From Ewingella americana (GTDB lineage: Bacteria; Pseudomonadota; Gammaproteobacteria; Enterobacterales; Enterobacteriaceae): a stretch of DNA of 64,000 bases. The notes under the pieces are model-generated. The model had not been told where the DNA came from. It did not search any database and saw nothing but the letters and a program-made list of their open reading frames with translations. The stretch's first letter is position 1; every line of letters starts with the position of its first letter. This document shows, piece after piece, positions 56,248-64,000 of this stretch. Where the stretch lies: positions 62,001 through 126,000 of the forward strand of contig NZ_RCZD01000007.1 in assembly GCF_006438725.1 (NCBI RefSeq), in the 5' to 3' direction. The position numbers were made by a program, and so were the translations under genes.

Positions 56248-57012
56248 ATGACAGGATTTCGTTGGGAGATCATCTCCGAGTACGCCCCGCTGTTTGTTCA
56301 GGGCGCGCTGATGACCATCAAGTGCACCATTATTTGTGTGATTTTAGGCACCACCTGGGGCTTATTGCTGGGTTTGGGTCGGATGGCACGCGCCGATGAC
56401 GGCCCGTGGAAATGGGTACTGCACTTTGCGGTGCAGTGGCCGGTGCGGGTTTACGTCAGTGCATTCCGCGGTACGCCGCTATTTGTACAGATAATGGTGG
56501 TGCATTTTGCTTTGGTACCCCTGTTTATCAACCCGCGAGACGGCATTTTGGTCAGTCACGGCTTGATGTCTTCAGAGTTTGCCCGCACCCTGCGTTCCGA
56601 CTACGGCGCATTCCTCTCTTGCGTAGTGGCAATCACCCTCAACGCCGGGGCTTATGTCTCAGAGATTTTCCGCGCCGGGATTCAGTCAATTGACAACGGT
56701 CAGATGGAAGCATCACGGGCACTGGGCATGGGTTGGGGCAAAACCATGCGCAAGGTGATTTTGCCGCAGGCATTTCGCCGCATTCTGCCGCCGCTGGGCA
56801 ATAACGCCATCGCTATTGTCAAAGACTCCTCGCTGGCCTCCGCCATCGGCCTTGCCGATCTGGCCTATGCGGCGCGCACGGTTTCCGGTGCCTATGCAAC
56901 CTACTGGGAACCCTACCTGACCATCTCGCTGGTCTACTGGGTACTGACGTTCCTGCTTTCGCTGCTGGTTCAACACATGGAAAAGAGGTTTGGCAAAAGT
57001 GATTCACGTTAA
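56248..57012 (+). CDS. Polar amino acid ABC transporter permease
   Basis: This 254-aa inner-membrane protein has about five helices. It carries the His/Glu/Gln-type permease motifs [29 protein letters not shown] and the EAA loop [29 protein letters not shown] precedes the ATG. The single permease gene implies a homodimer. It overlaps the ATPase gene. Confidence 0.93.
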   Translation: MTGFRWEIISEYAPLFVQGALMTIKCTIICVILGTTWGLLLGLGRMARADDGPWKWVLHFAVQWPVRVYVSAFRGTPLFVQIMVVHFALVPLFINPRDGILVSHGLMSSEFARTLRSDYGAFLSCVVAITLNAGAYVSEIFRAGIQSIDNGQMEASRALGMGWGKTMRKVILPQAFRRILPPLGNNAIAIVKDSSLASAIGLADLAYAARTVSGAYATYWEPYLTISLVYWVLTFLLSLLVQHMEKRFGKSDSR

Positions 57013-57721
57013 GGACTTACAGAAACAGTTTGGCGAAACCCACGTGCTACGCGGTATTTCGTGCGACGTCGCCCAGAAAGAAGTGGTGTGTATCATCGGG
57101 CCGTCGGGTTCGGGTAAAAGCACCTTTCTGCGCTGTTTAAATGCGCTGGAGAAGCCGAACGGTGGCGAAGTGGTGGTCAACGGTTTTGCGGTACATGACC
57201 CGAAAACCAACCTGAATACCCTGCGTTCCAGCGTAGGGATGGTGTTCCAGCGCTTTAATCTTTTCCCGCACATGACCGTGCTGGAAAACCTGACCATGGC
57301 GCCGATGGCACTGAAAGGGTTATCTAAAGCTGAAGCCATTTCCCGTGCGGAAAAGCTGCTGCAAAAAGTCGGTCTGATCGACAAAATTGATGCCTGGCCC
57401 TCAAGCCTGTCCGGTGGCCAGCAGCAGCGTGTGGCCATTGCCCGCGCGCTGGCGATGGAACCGTCGATTATTCTGTTTGATGAGCCGACATCCGCGCTGG
57501 ACCCCGAACTGGTGGGCGAAGTGCTGGCCGTGATGAAACAGCTGGCGCTGGAAGGCATGACGATGGTTATCGTCACCCACGAGATGGGTTTCGCGCGTGA
57601 AGTGGCCGATCGCGTGGTGTTTATCGATCAAGGCGTGATTCAGGAGCAGGGCACGCCGGAGCAGTTATTCACCGCGCCAACCAACCCGCGAACCCAGGCA
57701 TTTTTGAGTAAAGTGCTTTAA
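56999..57721 (+). CDS. Polar amino acid ABC transporter ATPase
   Basis: This ATPase of about 240 aa has Walker [10 protein letters not shown], the signature LSGGQQQR, Walker [15 protein letters not shown] and the switch His in VTHEMGF. It is the GlnQ/HisP type. I prefer GTG 56999, 10 bases after AGAGG, over TTG 56990, which lies only 1 base from that site. The gene overlaps the permease by 14 bases. Confidence 0.93.
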   Translation: MIHVKDLQKQFGETHVLRGISCDVAQKEVVCIIGPSGSGKSTFLRCLNALEKPNGGEVVVNGFAVHDPKTNLNTLRSSVGMVFQRFNLFPHMTVLENLTMAPMALKGLSKAEAISRAEKLLQKVGLIDKIDAWPSSLSGGQQQRVAIARALAMEPSIILFDEPTSALDPELVGEVLAVMKQLALEGMTMVIVTHEMGFAREVADRVVFIDQGVIQEQGTPEQLFTAPTNPRTQAFLSKVL

Positions 57722-57727
57722 TCACTT

Positions 57728-57748
57728 CGGGGCGCATTGCGCGCCCCG
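57728..57748 (+). terminator. Weak GC hairpin after the ABC ATPase
   Basis: CGGGGCGC/GCGCCCCG with a 5-base loop is followed by TCATCTCTTT, a poor T tract, between convergent genes. Confidence 0.5.
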
Positions 57749-57779
57749 TCATCTCTTTACGTCACTTTCCCGCACGCCT

Positions 57780-58196
57780 TCAGCGCAATAACTTCAATGC
57801 CCCGGTCAGGGATTTCACCCATTTTTCCGGGCCACACAGCGCTAAACCATCCAACGTTTCTGTGGCCAAATCCCGCTGCGGGAAGGCCTGTTCATACTCT
57901 TCAAAACTGTGCATTGCGCGAGCAAACGCCGGAAACGGCACCACGGCTTTTTCGGCTTCAGACGTCAGCGCTTTGAGCAGAAGCTCACGCATTTGCTCGG
58001 CACTGGCTTGCAGAATGGGCACCGGCAGTTTGGAACTGACATCCAGCGTTCTGCCCTGTGTATCAGATAACTGACTGGCGGCGAGTTGCGGAAACTTAGC
58101 GGCCAGACCGATGCCCAGCGCACTGGCGGTATTGGCGATCAGACCAAGGGAAAGTTCAGGGTTAACGATAATCGCAAGGCGAAGTGAAGTGCTCAA
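57780..58196 (-). CDS. DUF2000-family protein
   Basis: This 138-aa protein starts LRLAIIVNPELSLGLIANTASALGIGLAAK, typical of DUF2000, a PTH2-like fold of unknown function. Further on are DTQGRTLDVSSKLPVPIL and a C-terminal helix. It is divergent from the Lrp-family gene at 58331, and in other genomes DUF2000 genes often neighbour such regulators. No catalytic role can be assigned. Confidence 0.75.
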   Translation of the reverse strand: MSTSLRLAIIVNPELSLGLIANTASALGIGLAAKFPQLAASQLSDTQGRTLDVSSKLPVPILQASAEQMRELLLKALTSEAEKAVVPFPAFARAMHSFEEYEQAFPQRDLATETLDGLALCGPEKWVKSLTGALKLLR

Positions 58197-58330
58197 CAGA
58201 CGGTCCTTTCAGGGGCGGATAAGTGCCTGAGATCATAGCCGCAGGCGGCAGGTAAGTGCTTTCTTTTTACACACATTTGCGGCTGTTTTTTGGTAATCTA
58301 TTTCTAAATTACGCCATTATTAGGAAAATT

Positions 58331-58798
58331 ATGTCTCATTAAGAATTCACACCGGCAGATCTTCGCATTCTGCGTCAGCTTCAGCACACCGGACGGATAA
58401 CCAATCAGGATCTGGCTGATAACGTTGGCATGGCCACCTCACCTTGCTGGCGCCGGGTGAAACAGCTGGAAGAGAGTGGCGTGATCACCGGGTATCAGGC
58501 CAGAATTGACCGCAAAAAAATTGGCCTGGGGATCCTGGCGTTTATCCGGGTGAAAATAGACAGCCACAATGAGGAGGAAGCCCAGCGCTTCGAGCAGCAG
58601 GTCGGTGAATTAAAACCGGTGATCGCCTGCTACGCCGTCGCCGGGGATGCCGACTTTATGTTGCAGGTGGTCGCAGAAGATCTCGACAGCTTCTCCACGT
58701 TTGCTATGGAAGTGGTCCGCCGCCTGCCGGGCATTAAAGAGATGCAAACCACCTTCGTACTGCGCGAAATCAAGCCGCTGGACGTGCTGCCGCTGTGA
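58331..58798 (+). pseudogene. Lrp/AsnC-family regulator with a stop at codon 4
   Basis: ATG 58331 reads M-S-H-stop (TAA 58340-58342), and the same frame then continues EFTPADLRILRQLQHTGRITNQDL through a complete helix-turn-helix (DLADNVGMATSPCWRRVKQLEE) and RAM sensor domain to 58798. The next ATG (58430) would remove most of the DNA-binding domain. A single C-to-T change in a CAA codon would explain the stop. Otherwise the 155-codon frame is intact, so the mutation is recent, or expression uses an unusual start. It is divergent from the DUF2000 gene. Confidence 0.8.
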
Positions 58799-58835
58799 GC
58801 AAATCAACCTCACGCCCGGCAAGGCTCTGGCGTTT

Positions 58836-59792
58836 TCACCTTCCAGGTGTCCAATTCCCTGGAGATAAATGCACGGGCAATACTTTTGAGTTATAAGGAT
58901 CAACGTGGGTCATTACATTCAATATTTGCGGGTTTTTCAATACTGAATTACGGGCGGAAACCGCGATATCATGCCCCTCTTTAACGGTCAGATTGCCGTC
59001 AATTTCCAAATGAACGTCAGTGAGGATAAAGTCTCCCACTTTTCTTGTTTTTAATTCATGGATATTAATAACGCCCTGGGTTGCCAATAACGTTTTCTTT
59101 ATTTCATCTTCAATCTCAACATCAACGGCCCGGTCCATCAAATCTTGCAATGCATCATATAAAAATGAATACCCCATTTTGGCAATAATGAGACCAACAA
59201 TTAATGCGGCGATAGGGTCTAGAAATTTAAATCCTAACAGATTACCCATAATACCTAATGCAACAATAAGGGATGAAGCGGCATCAGAACGCGCATGCCA
59301 GGCATTAGCAACCAGCATGCTTGATTTTACTCGCTTTGCCACACTGAGCATGTATCTGAACAGCGCTTCTTTAATCAAAAGAGCAGATAAGGCTACCCAC
59401 AGAGCCACAATATGTACTTGAGGAATATCCGCAGGAGAGTTGATTTTATTAATGGCAGACCACAACATCGCAATGCCTACAACTATCAATATTAATCCAA
59501 TGATCAATGATGCCCCATTCTCATATCTATAATGGCCATAATGATGGTCTGGATCTGCATTTTTCTTACTCTTATTATTCGCTACAAGTACAACGAAATC
59601 CGCAACGAGATCAGATAGCGAATGTATACCGTCGGCAATAAGCCCCTGGGACCCGGAAAAAAAACCAGTAAAAATTTGGCCTAATGTAAGAAAACAGTTC
59701 GCAATAACGCTCACCCATGTGCTTTTTCTTGCCGCATTAAAACGCTCTTGATATTTATTACCGTCGTCATTACTTACTTTATTTTTCCGCAC
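58836..59792 (-). CDS. Cation diffusion facilitator family metal efflux transporter
   Basis: This 318-aa inner-membrane protein has six helices and the CDF metal site: Asp/His in ADGIHSLSDL (helix 2) and HARSDA (helix 5). A cytoplasmic ferredoxin-like C-domain follows (EIDGNLTVKEGHD). Family members export Zn, Fe, Mn or Co by proton antiport; the metal is not readable. It starts at GTG 59792 with GGAGG 4 bases upstream. The gene is more AT-rich than its left neighbours. Confidence 0.9.
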   Translation of the reverse strand: MRKNKVSNDDGNKYQERFNAARKSTWVSVIANCFLTLGQIFTGFFSGSQGLIADGIHSLSDLVADFVVLVANNKSKKNADPDHHYGHYRYENGASLIIGLILIVVGIAMLWSAINKINSPADIPQVHIVALWVALSALLIKEALFRYMLSVAKRVKSSMLVANAWHARSDAASSLIVALGIMGNLLGFKFLDPIAALIVGLIIAKMGYSFLYDALQDLMDRAVDVEIEDEIKKTLLATQGVINIHELKTRKVGDFILTDVHLEIDGNLTVKEGHDIAVSARNSVLKNPQILNVMTHVDPYNSKVLPVHLSPGNWTPGR

Positions 59793-60247
59793 AAAGCCTC
59801 CATAAATAAATCAGTGTAGATGAGTATAGTTATCATTATATTTATCACTATAATCACTCATTCAATCAGCACCCACCAGAATGAGAGCATGACCGTACAA
59901 AAAAAATAAACACGTTATGTTGCCACTCTAGCAGAGCGGTTAACATCAGCTAAGGAATTTTTATTTAGTTTATCAAAACCACACATATAACTCTGGTGCA
60001 AACCAATTACCCACCTTATTATCACGAGTGTAACGCCATCATCAGAGTGATAAACAGATAGTGTTACGCCTGTATTTGATTCAGAATGAATATATCTTTG
60101 TTGTTCCAATTACTAACTCATTAATGGGTCTCAGCCAGAGATAATGTATACCGGTCAAACAGGCATCAAAGAGAAGAAAAAAACGTCATAAAGATCTTTA
60201 TAATAGCGTTATTAACTTTGTAAATTACAAGATAACCAGAGGCTTGC
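59793..60247. other. AT-rich gap between the CDF and VIT transporter genes
   Basis: These 455 bases between divergent metal-transporter genes contain no convincing gene. GTGTAACGCC/GTGTTACGCC occurs as a near-direct repeat around 60030-60073. I searched by eye for a Mn (yybP-ykoY) riboswitch and saw none. Confidence 0.4.
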
Positions 60248-60940
60248 ATGACACACAGAGAGCGTCACAGCATTGAGAAAATAGGTTGGCTTCGAGCGGC
60301 TGTTCTGGGTGCCAATGATGGGATTGTCTCTACCGCCAGTTTGTTGTTGGGTGTGGCATCAGCCAATGTGACTCACCAGAACATCCTGCTAACAGGCGTT
60401 GCCGGTTTGGTAGCAGGTGCGATGTCGATGGCAACCGGCGAATATGTCTCGGTTTCTTCTCAGTCAGATACGGAAAAAGCGGCGTTAGCCGAGGAGTTAG
60501 CGGAGTTAAATACGGATTTCCAGGCGGAGCATCATGAGCTCACATCTATCTATGTCAGCCGGGGGCTTGACGTGACGCTAGCCAGACAAGTGGCTAAGCA
60601 ACTGATGCTCCATGATGCCTTGGGCGCGCATGCGCGCGATGAACTGGGTATCTCTGAGATCACCACTGCGCGCCCGTTTCAGGCGGCATGGACTTCCGCG
60701 TTGAGTTTTTCCGCTGGAGCGATATTACCGCTGCTGGTAGCCATCATAGTGCCATCGCATTGGCTTCTCCCTGCTATTGCCCTGTCTGCATTATTGTCCC
60801 TTTCCATTCTTGGAGGGATTGCCGCTAAGGCTGGAGGGGCCCCATTGCTCCCAGGTATTGTTCGCGTGACATTCTGGAGTGCATTGGCGATGACGATGTC
60901 GTCCGGGGTTGGCGCACTGTTCGGTTTGGCTATAGGTTGA
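60248..60940 (+). CDS. VIT1/CCC1-family iron or manganese transporter
   Basis: This 230-aa membrane protein has five hydrophobic segments. It carries the family motif VLGANDGIVSTASLLLGVASA with the helix-1 Asp, and AGAMSMATGEYVSVSSQSDTE with Met and Glu residues of the metal path, then a hydrophilic metal-binding stretch (about 70-130). Bacterial members move Fe2+ or Mn2+ out of the cytoplasm. AGAGG precedes the ATG. It lies next to the CDF exporter and cytochrome b561. Confidence 0.88.
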   Translation: MTHRERHSIEKIGWLRAAVLGANDGIVSTASLLLGVASANVTHQNILLTGVAGLVAGAMSMATGEYVSVSSQSDTEKAALAEELAELNTDFQAEHHELTSIYVSRGLDVTLARQVAKQLMLHDALGAHARDELGISEITTARPFQAAWTSALSFSAGAILPLLVAIIVPSHWLLPAIALSALLSLSILGGIAAKAGGAPLLPGIVRVTFWSALAMTMSSGVGALFGLAIG

Positions 60941-61050
60941 CTGAAACTTGCTGATTCATTATTTCCAACAGAATGTGCTGTTCCTTTAACCTTAATGTTG
61001 GCTTAATCATATTCGCATATAATAAATTTTCAGAACCCAGAGGCTATGAT

Positions 61051-61581
61051 ATGTCTAGAAAATTTGCACCCAGCCAGATTTTATTTCATTGGACCATTTT
61101 TATTTTAATTGTTTTGACTTATGCCGCGATGGAGTTAAAAGGATTTGTTCCTAAAGGCAGCAATGCACGCGACTGGATGAAGGTAGCGCATTATACTATG
61201 GGCGTCAGCGTCATGATCCTGATGATAATACGAATCGTTTTGAAGGTAACACATAAAGATCCCGATATTGTTCCTAACCCACCGCGCTGGCAGACCATAA
61301 TTTCTAAATCAGTACATGGCATTTTGTATCTAATGTTTATTAGCCTGCCGTTACTTGGTGTTTTATCACTGTATTATGGCAACATTGAATGGTCATTCTT
61401 TTCCTATCCGATGCCAGTTGCAGGCGAAGAAAACATTTTGATGCAGCATGATTTGAAAGAAATACATGAACTCATTGCCAATACGGGTTATTTCATTGTC
61501 GGCTTACACGCTGCCGCAGCATTATTCCATCACTACATCATGCGTGATAATACGTTGACAAGAATGACCCCGGGGAAATGA
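61051..61581 (+). CDS. cybB: Cytochrome b561
   Basis: This 176-aa, four-helix, di-haem membrane cytochrome of the CybB family shuttles electrons between superoxide or quinol and the respiratory chain. Candidate haem His residues are in LFHWTIF, VAHYTMGV, SVHGILYL and GLHAAAALFHH. The length equals E. coli CybB. ATG 61051 follows AGAGG; the frame opens 26 codons earlier. Confidence 0.9.
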   Translation: MSRKFAPSQILFHWTIFILIVLTYAAMELKGFVPKGSNARDWMKVAHYTMGVSVMILMIIRIVLKVTHKDPDIVPNPPRWQTIISKSVHGILYLMFISLPLLGVLSLYYGNIEWSFFSYPMPVAGEENILMQHDLKEIHELIANTGYFIVGLHAAAALFHHYIMRDNTLTRMTPGK

Positions 61582-61623
61582 CACATAAATTATTTTAACC
61601 AATACCACCACTGTTCTAAAGAA

Positions 61624-62081
61624 TGCCGACGCCTGCCACTGTTCATTGGCATGGTATTGTTCGTTATAGGCTCTGTGGGCTGCGCATTATCGACTGATAT
61701 TGTGCACATCGTTTTCTGGCGTGTCTTTCAGGCTTTGGGAGCATGCACGGGCCCCATGCTGGCACGAGCCATGATACGCGATCTGTTTAGCCGTACTCGT
61801 GCAGCGCAGATGCTTTCTACACTGATGATCAGCGCCCATTGCCGGGCCACTGGTCGGCGGACAAATGATTAAAATGACCTCCTGGCATGCCATTTTCTGG
61901 CTGCTGGCGATTATCGGCACTGATGGGATCGCTGCAATACGGGAGCGGAATTATTTCTTCACTTTTGCTGGCCCTGCTCAGCGATGGTACGCCCTGGACA
62001 ATGGGTTGGATAATTGCGGTATTTACGGTGGCCAGCGCTGTGATGGCGCTGACCACCAGAGCCACAAAAACGGGCCGTTAG
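61624..62081 (+). pseudogene. Remnant of a Bcr/CflA-type MFS drug-efflux gene
   Basis: Starting mid-gene without a start codon, one frame encodes MFS helices 3-5 (LFIGMVLFVIGSVGCALS, FWRVFQALGACTGPMLARAM, RTRAAQML). A frameshift near 61830 leads to PIAGPLVGGQMIK and HAIFWLLAIIG in the next frame. After an apparent internal deletion near 61920, a third frame gives the last helices (GSLQYGSGIISSLLLALL, MGWIIAVFTVASAVMALTTR) to a stop. The 5' end and middle are lost, so this is a decayed gene. Confidence 0.85.
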
Positions 62082-62130
62082 TCGAAGAAGGTACCGAGCT
62101 TGTTTATCGCCTGGTCAACATAGCGAGGAA

Positions 62131-62223
62131 CCCGGTGGCGATGTGACGGTGACTCATTTGCCGGAGGCAGGGATCAACGGGAATACGCGCAATAGCATTT
62201 TCTTGGCTTCTAATTTTTATTAG
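62131..62223 (+). pseudogene. Possible C-terminal fragment of an alpha/beta hydrolase
   Basis: A short frame PGGDVTVTHLPEAGINGNT ending at TAG 62221 resembles the C-terminal end of some alpha/beta hydrolases (HLPxxGIxGNTHF-type). No start or upstream domain is present. I recall the motif rather than having searched it, so this is tentative. Confidence 0.35.
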
Positions 62224-62396
62224 TGTATGAACATACAGGAGATGTTTGCTTACGGTTATTTTTGCGGAATATGATTCTCTGTCTAAGAATTTTTTGGCTA
62301 AGCTTCATACCTATCCAAGAAAATACTCTGTGAGTTCGGGCTTTAGAATAACATCTGTGCAGTTCTCCCGAATGCGTATAACGGCAAGGATTCCAT

Positions 62397-63425
62397 ATGA
62401 GCCACTTTAGATCCCCCCTTTTAGCAAACCCTCTTGTGGTAGGAGATACTATCGGTTTTTTCTCCCCATCAGCTCCGATAACAACCACCGCCCCAAATCG
62501 CTTTAGCCGTGGGAAACGATTCCTGGAGGATAAAGGATTTCTACTCAAAGCAGGTCATTTGACCGGCAAGTCTGATTTCTATCGGTCAGGCACTATTGCT
62601 GAGAGAGCCAATGAATTCAATGAACTTATCCGTGATCCGAAAGTCCGCTGTGTGATGTCTACGATAGGGGGAACTAACAGCAATTCTTTGTTACCTTTCC
62701 TGGACTACGAAGCTCTGATGGCCGATCCCAAAGTGATCATTGGATATTCAGATACGACAGCGTTACTTGCGGGTATTTATGCCAAAACGGGATTGATCAC
62801 GTTTTATGGTCCAGCGTTGGTTGCTTCCTTTGGGGAATTCCCTCCCCTTGTTGACTTAACCTATGGATATTTTATTGACATACTGACCAGGCGGCAAAAG
62901 GGTGTCTACGAATACAAACTTCCCAACACATGGACTGACGAGCGTCTGAACTGGGATGACATACAACCGGTTCGCCCTAAAACGCTTTACAATAATAACT
63001 GTCGTTTTATAGGCCAGGGGGTGATAAAAGGTCGTGTTATTGGAGGTAATCTTAATACCTTATCAGGAATTTGGGGAAGTGAATGGATGCCGGAAATATT
63101 ACCAGGTGATATTCTGTTCATTGAAGATAGTTTGAAAGACATCGCGACTGTCGAACGTTCATTCGCAATGCTGAAACTGAATGGTATTTTCGAAAAAGTA
63201 GGTGCAATTCTCCTTGGTAAACATGAATTATTTGATTCTGCAGGAAGCGGGCGAACGCCCTATGAAGTATTGACTGAAGTTTTGGGTGAACAAAAAATTC
63301 CCATAGTCGATGGCTTCGATTGCTGCCATACCCATCCGATGCTGACTTTGCCCCTTGGCGCAACATTAGCAATAGATTTTGACATACATAATATATCTAT
63401 TGTCGGACCATATCTGTCGGAATGA
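62397..63425 (+). CDS. mccF: MccF-type serine carboxypeptidase (peptidase S66), microcin C immunity-like
   Basis: This 342-aa S66 peptidase has Ser118 (GYSDTTAL), Glu243 (LFIEDSL) and His311 (CCHTHPM), at the same numbers I recall for the E. coli MccF triad. Asn220 and Trp186 (RLNWDD), the nucleotide-stacking position, also fit. MccF cleaves the amide between aminoacyl and nucleotide parts of processed microcin C and so detoxifies it. AAGGATT precedes the ATG. No mccABCDE genes are visible, so it would be an orphan resistance gene. LdcA-type wall-peptide recycling is the alternative. Confidence 0.85.
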   Translation: MSHFRSPLLANPLVVGDTIGFFSPSAPITTTAPNRFSRGKRFLEDKGFLLKAGHLTGKSDFYRSGTIAERANEFNELIRDPKVRCVMSTIGGTNSNSLLPFLDYEALMADPKVIIGYSDTTALLAGIYAKTGLITFYGPALVASFGEFPPLVDLTYGYFIDILTRRQKGVYEYKLPNTWTDERLNWDDIQPVRPKTLYNNNCRFIGQGVIKGRVIGGNLNTLSGIWGSEWMPEILPGDILFIEDSLKDIATVERSFAMLKLNGIFEKVGAILLGKHELFDSAGSGRTPYEVLTEVLGEQKIPIVDGFDCCHTHPMLTLPLGATLAIDFDIHNISIVGPYLSE

Positions 63426-63518
63426 AACAACCATCGATGGCTCAAAACATCAATTTGTTAAAATATTTTTTCGTGTAAAGGAAATGATTAATGAATCATA
63501 ACGTGTTTTGCAGACACA

Positions 63519-63632
63519 TTATAATTTCTCCTGTAATGGCCTCGTCGTGTTGTTAATTACACGATAGCCTCCATCATCAATAAAATGCTTCACTACTGCT
63601 GCGCCCATTCGGGATAAATCCTGAGTAAACAT
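63519..63632 (-). CDS. Small ORF of 37 residues, unknown
   Basis: ATG 63632 follows GGAAG and opens a 37-codon frame (MFTQDLSRMGAAVVKHF, then DDGGYRVINNTTRPL) to TAA at 63519. Its composition looks like a folded-protein fragment, so it may be a remnant or a small gene. It lies in the 308-bp gap between mccF and the O-methyltransferase; nothing else is seen there. Confidence 0.35.
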   Translation of the reverse strand: MFTQDLSRMGAAVVKHFIDDGGYRVINNTTRPLQEKL

Positions 63633-63733
63633 ATACTCTTCCTTAGCACTGGCCTGGCAGGTTATCGAAACCCGGGAAACGGTGTAAAGAAACACCTGAC
63701 GGCAGCTTAATGCTGATTTAATCAGAGGGATAG

Positions 63734-64000
63734 CTATATGGCTTTAACTATCGCCATGATAAAACCATCCCACCCCTTCTCACCGACAGTTTGTATTGCT
63801 GTAGCTTCAAGTCGTTCGTCTTCTGAAATCATCTGAATAAAGTCTCTCAATCCCTGCACGTTAGGATCGTTACTATTAGAATCAATCACACCACCGCCAC
63901 GAACGACATTATCTCCCAGGATCACACTACCTTCCCTGGACAATTTTATTGCCCACTCCAGATAGCGTGGATTATTAACTTTATCGGCATCAATAAAAAT
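63734..64000 (-). CDS. Family 3 O-methyltransferase, C-terminal part (continues past the window)
   Basis: The visible 88 residues read FIDADKVNNPRYLEWAIKL, then VILGDNVVRGGGVID, a feature of SAM-dependent catechol/caffeoyl-CoA-type O-methyltransferases, where the FIDADK and DN residues bind the metal. The end LEATAIQTVGEKGWDGF is typical. The N-terminus and SAM motif lie outside the window. Confidence 0.85.
   Translation of the reverse strand: MFIDADKVNNPRYLEWAIKLSREGSVILGDNVVRGGGVIDSNSNDPNVQGLRDFIQMISEDERLEATAIQTVGEKGWDGFIMAIVKAI

Noticed and set aside
59915..60109. 64-codon open frame on the minus strand between the metal transporter genes
   Set aside because: It starts at TTG, has no ribosome site, shows no recognisable domain and lies in an AT-rich spacer.
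62354..62426. Possible microcin C precursor peptide near mccF
   Set aside because: No MRTGNAN-like heptapeptide gene or mccB-type gene is visible around mccF.
1..64000. CRISPR arrays, tRNA, rRNA or insertion sequence transposases
   Set aside because: No regularly spaced direct repeats, tRNA cloverleaf, rRNA signature or transposase frame was seen by eye.

Overview
The window is a chromosomal segment of a gamma-proteobacterium of the Enterobacterales, most likely a Yersiniaceae member near Rahnella, Ewingella or Serratia. This rests on gene order and protein similarity only; I could not run a database search. The first 28 kb follows the E. coli order recC-ppdC-ygdB-ppdB-ppdA-thyA-lgt-ptsP-rppH / mutH-ygdR-tas / lplT-aas-omrA / galR / lysA-lysR. 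ygdQ is absent, and several genes are inserted: a DASS anion transporter, a BisC-like molybdoenzyme, and a cellobiose-type PTS locus.

Region by region. 1-9.5 kb is core: a 5'-complete, 3'-truncated recC, four minor pilin-like genes, thyA-lgt, an ERIC repeat, ptsP-rppH, a 694-bp rppH-mutH gap with several DnaA boxes (the position of DARS2 in E. coli), then mutH and ygdR. 9.7-19 kb holds tas, an anion transporter, lplT-aas, one OmrA/OmrB-type sRNA, a signal-less S/N-oxide reductase and galR with its operator. 20-25.6 kb is a beta-glucoside PTS module: IIC, phospho-beta-glucosidase and IIB on one strand, IIA divergent. Two regulators flank it, one UxuR-like GntR and one LacI-type. Repeated GGTATACC/GGCATACC cores lie in the GntR promoter and in the divergent PTS promoter. 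25.7-34 kb holds lysA/lysR, an MFS gene broken at a perfect 42-bp palindrome, a LysR regulator divergent from a degenerate metallo-beta-lactamase-fold protein, a TPR-like exported protein and a YddA-type ABC transporter.

34.2-36.6 kb is a convergent HutC-type regulator and glucose-family PTS permease that share a TGTATA-N6-TATACA operator, with CRP-like sites further upstream. 37-53 kb is an efflux block. A three-gene RND system with its own outer-membrane factor reads rightward, and an MdtABC-like system plus a second outer-membrane factor reads leftward. Between their 3' ends lies an alpha/beta-hydrolase-fold protein resembling cofactor-free quinaldine dioxygenases, with the nucleophile Ser replaced by Ala. 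53-58 kb carries a sugar acetyltransferase, a C26 gamma-glutamyl hydrolase overlapping a cytoplasmic VanY-like carboxypeptidase, and a polar amino acid ABC transporter.

From 57.8 kb the sequence becomes a patchwork with more AT-rich stretches: a DUF2000 gene, an Lrp-family gene with a stop at codon 4, metal transporters (CDF and VIT families), cytochrome b561, remnants of a Bcr-type MFS pump and possibly of a hydrolase, an orphan MccF-type microcin C immunity peptidase, a 37-codon ORF and a partial O-methyltransferase. The most notable observations are the Hod-like enzyme between two efflux operons, the palindrome-associated frameshift, the two sugar regulons readable from operator repeats, the DARS2-like DnaA-box cluster and the orphan MccF.
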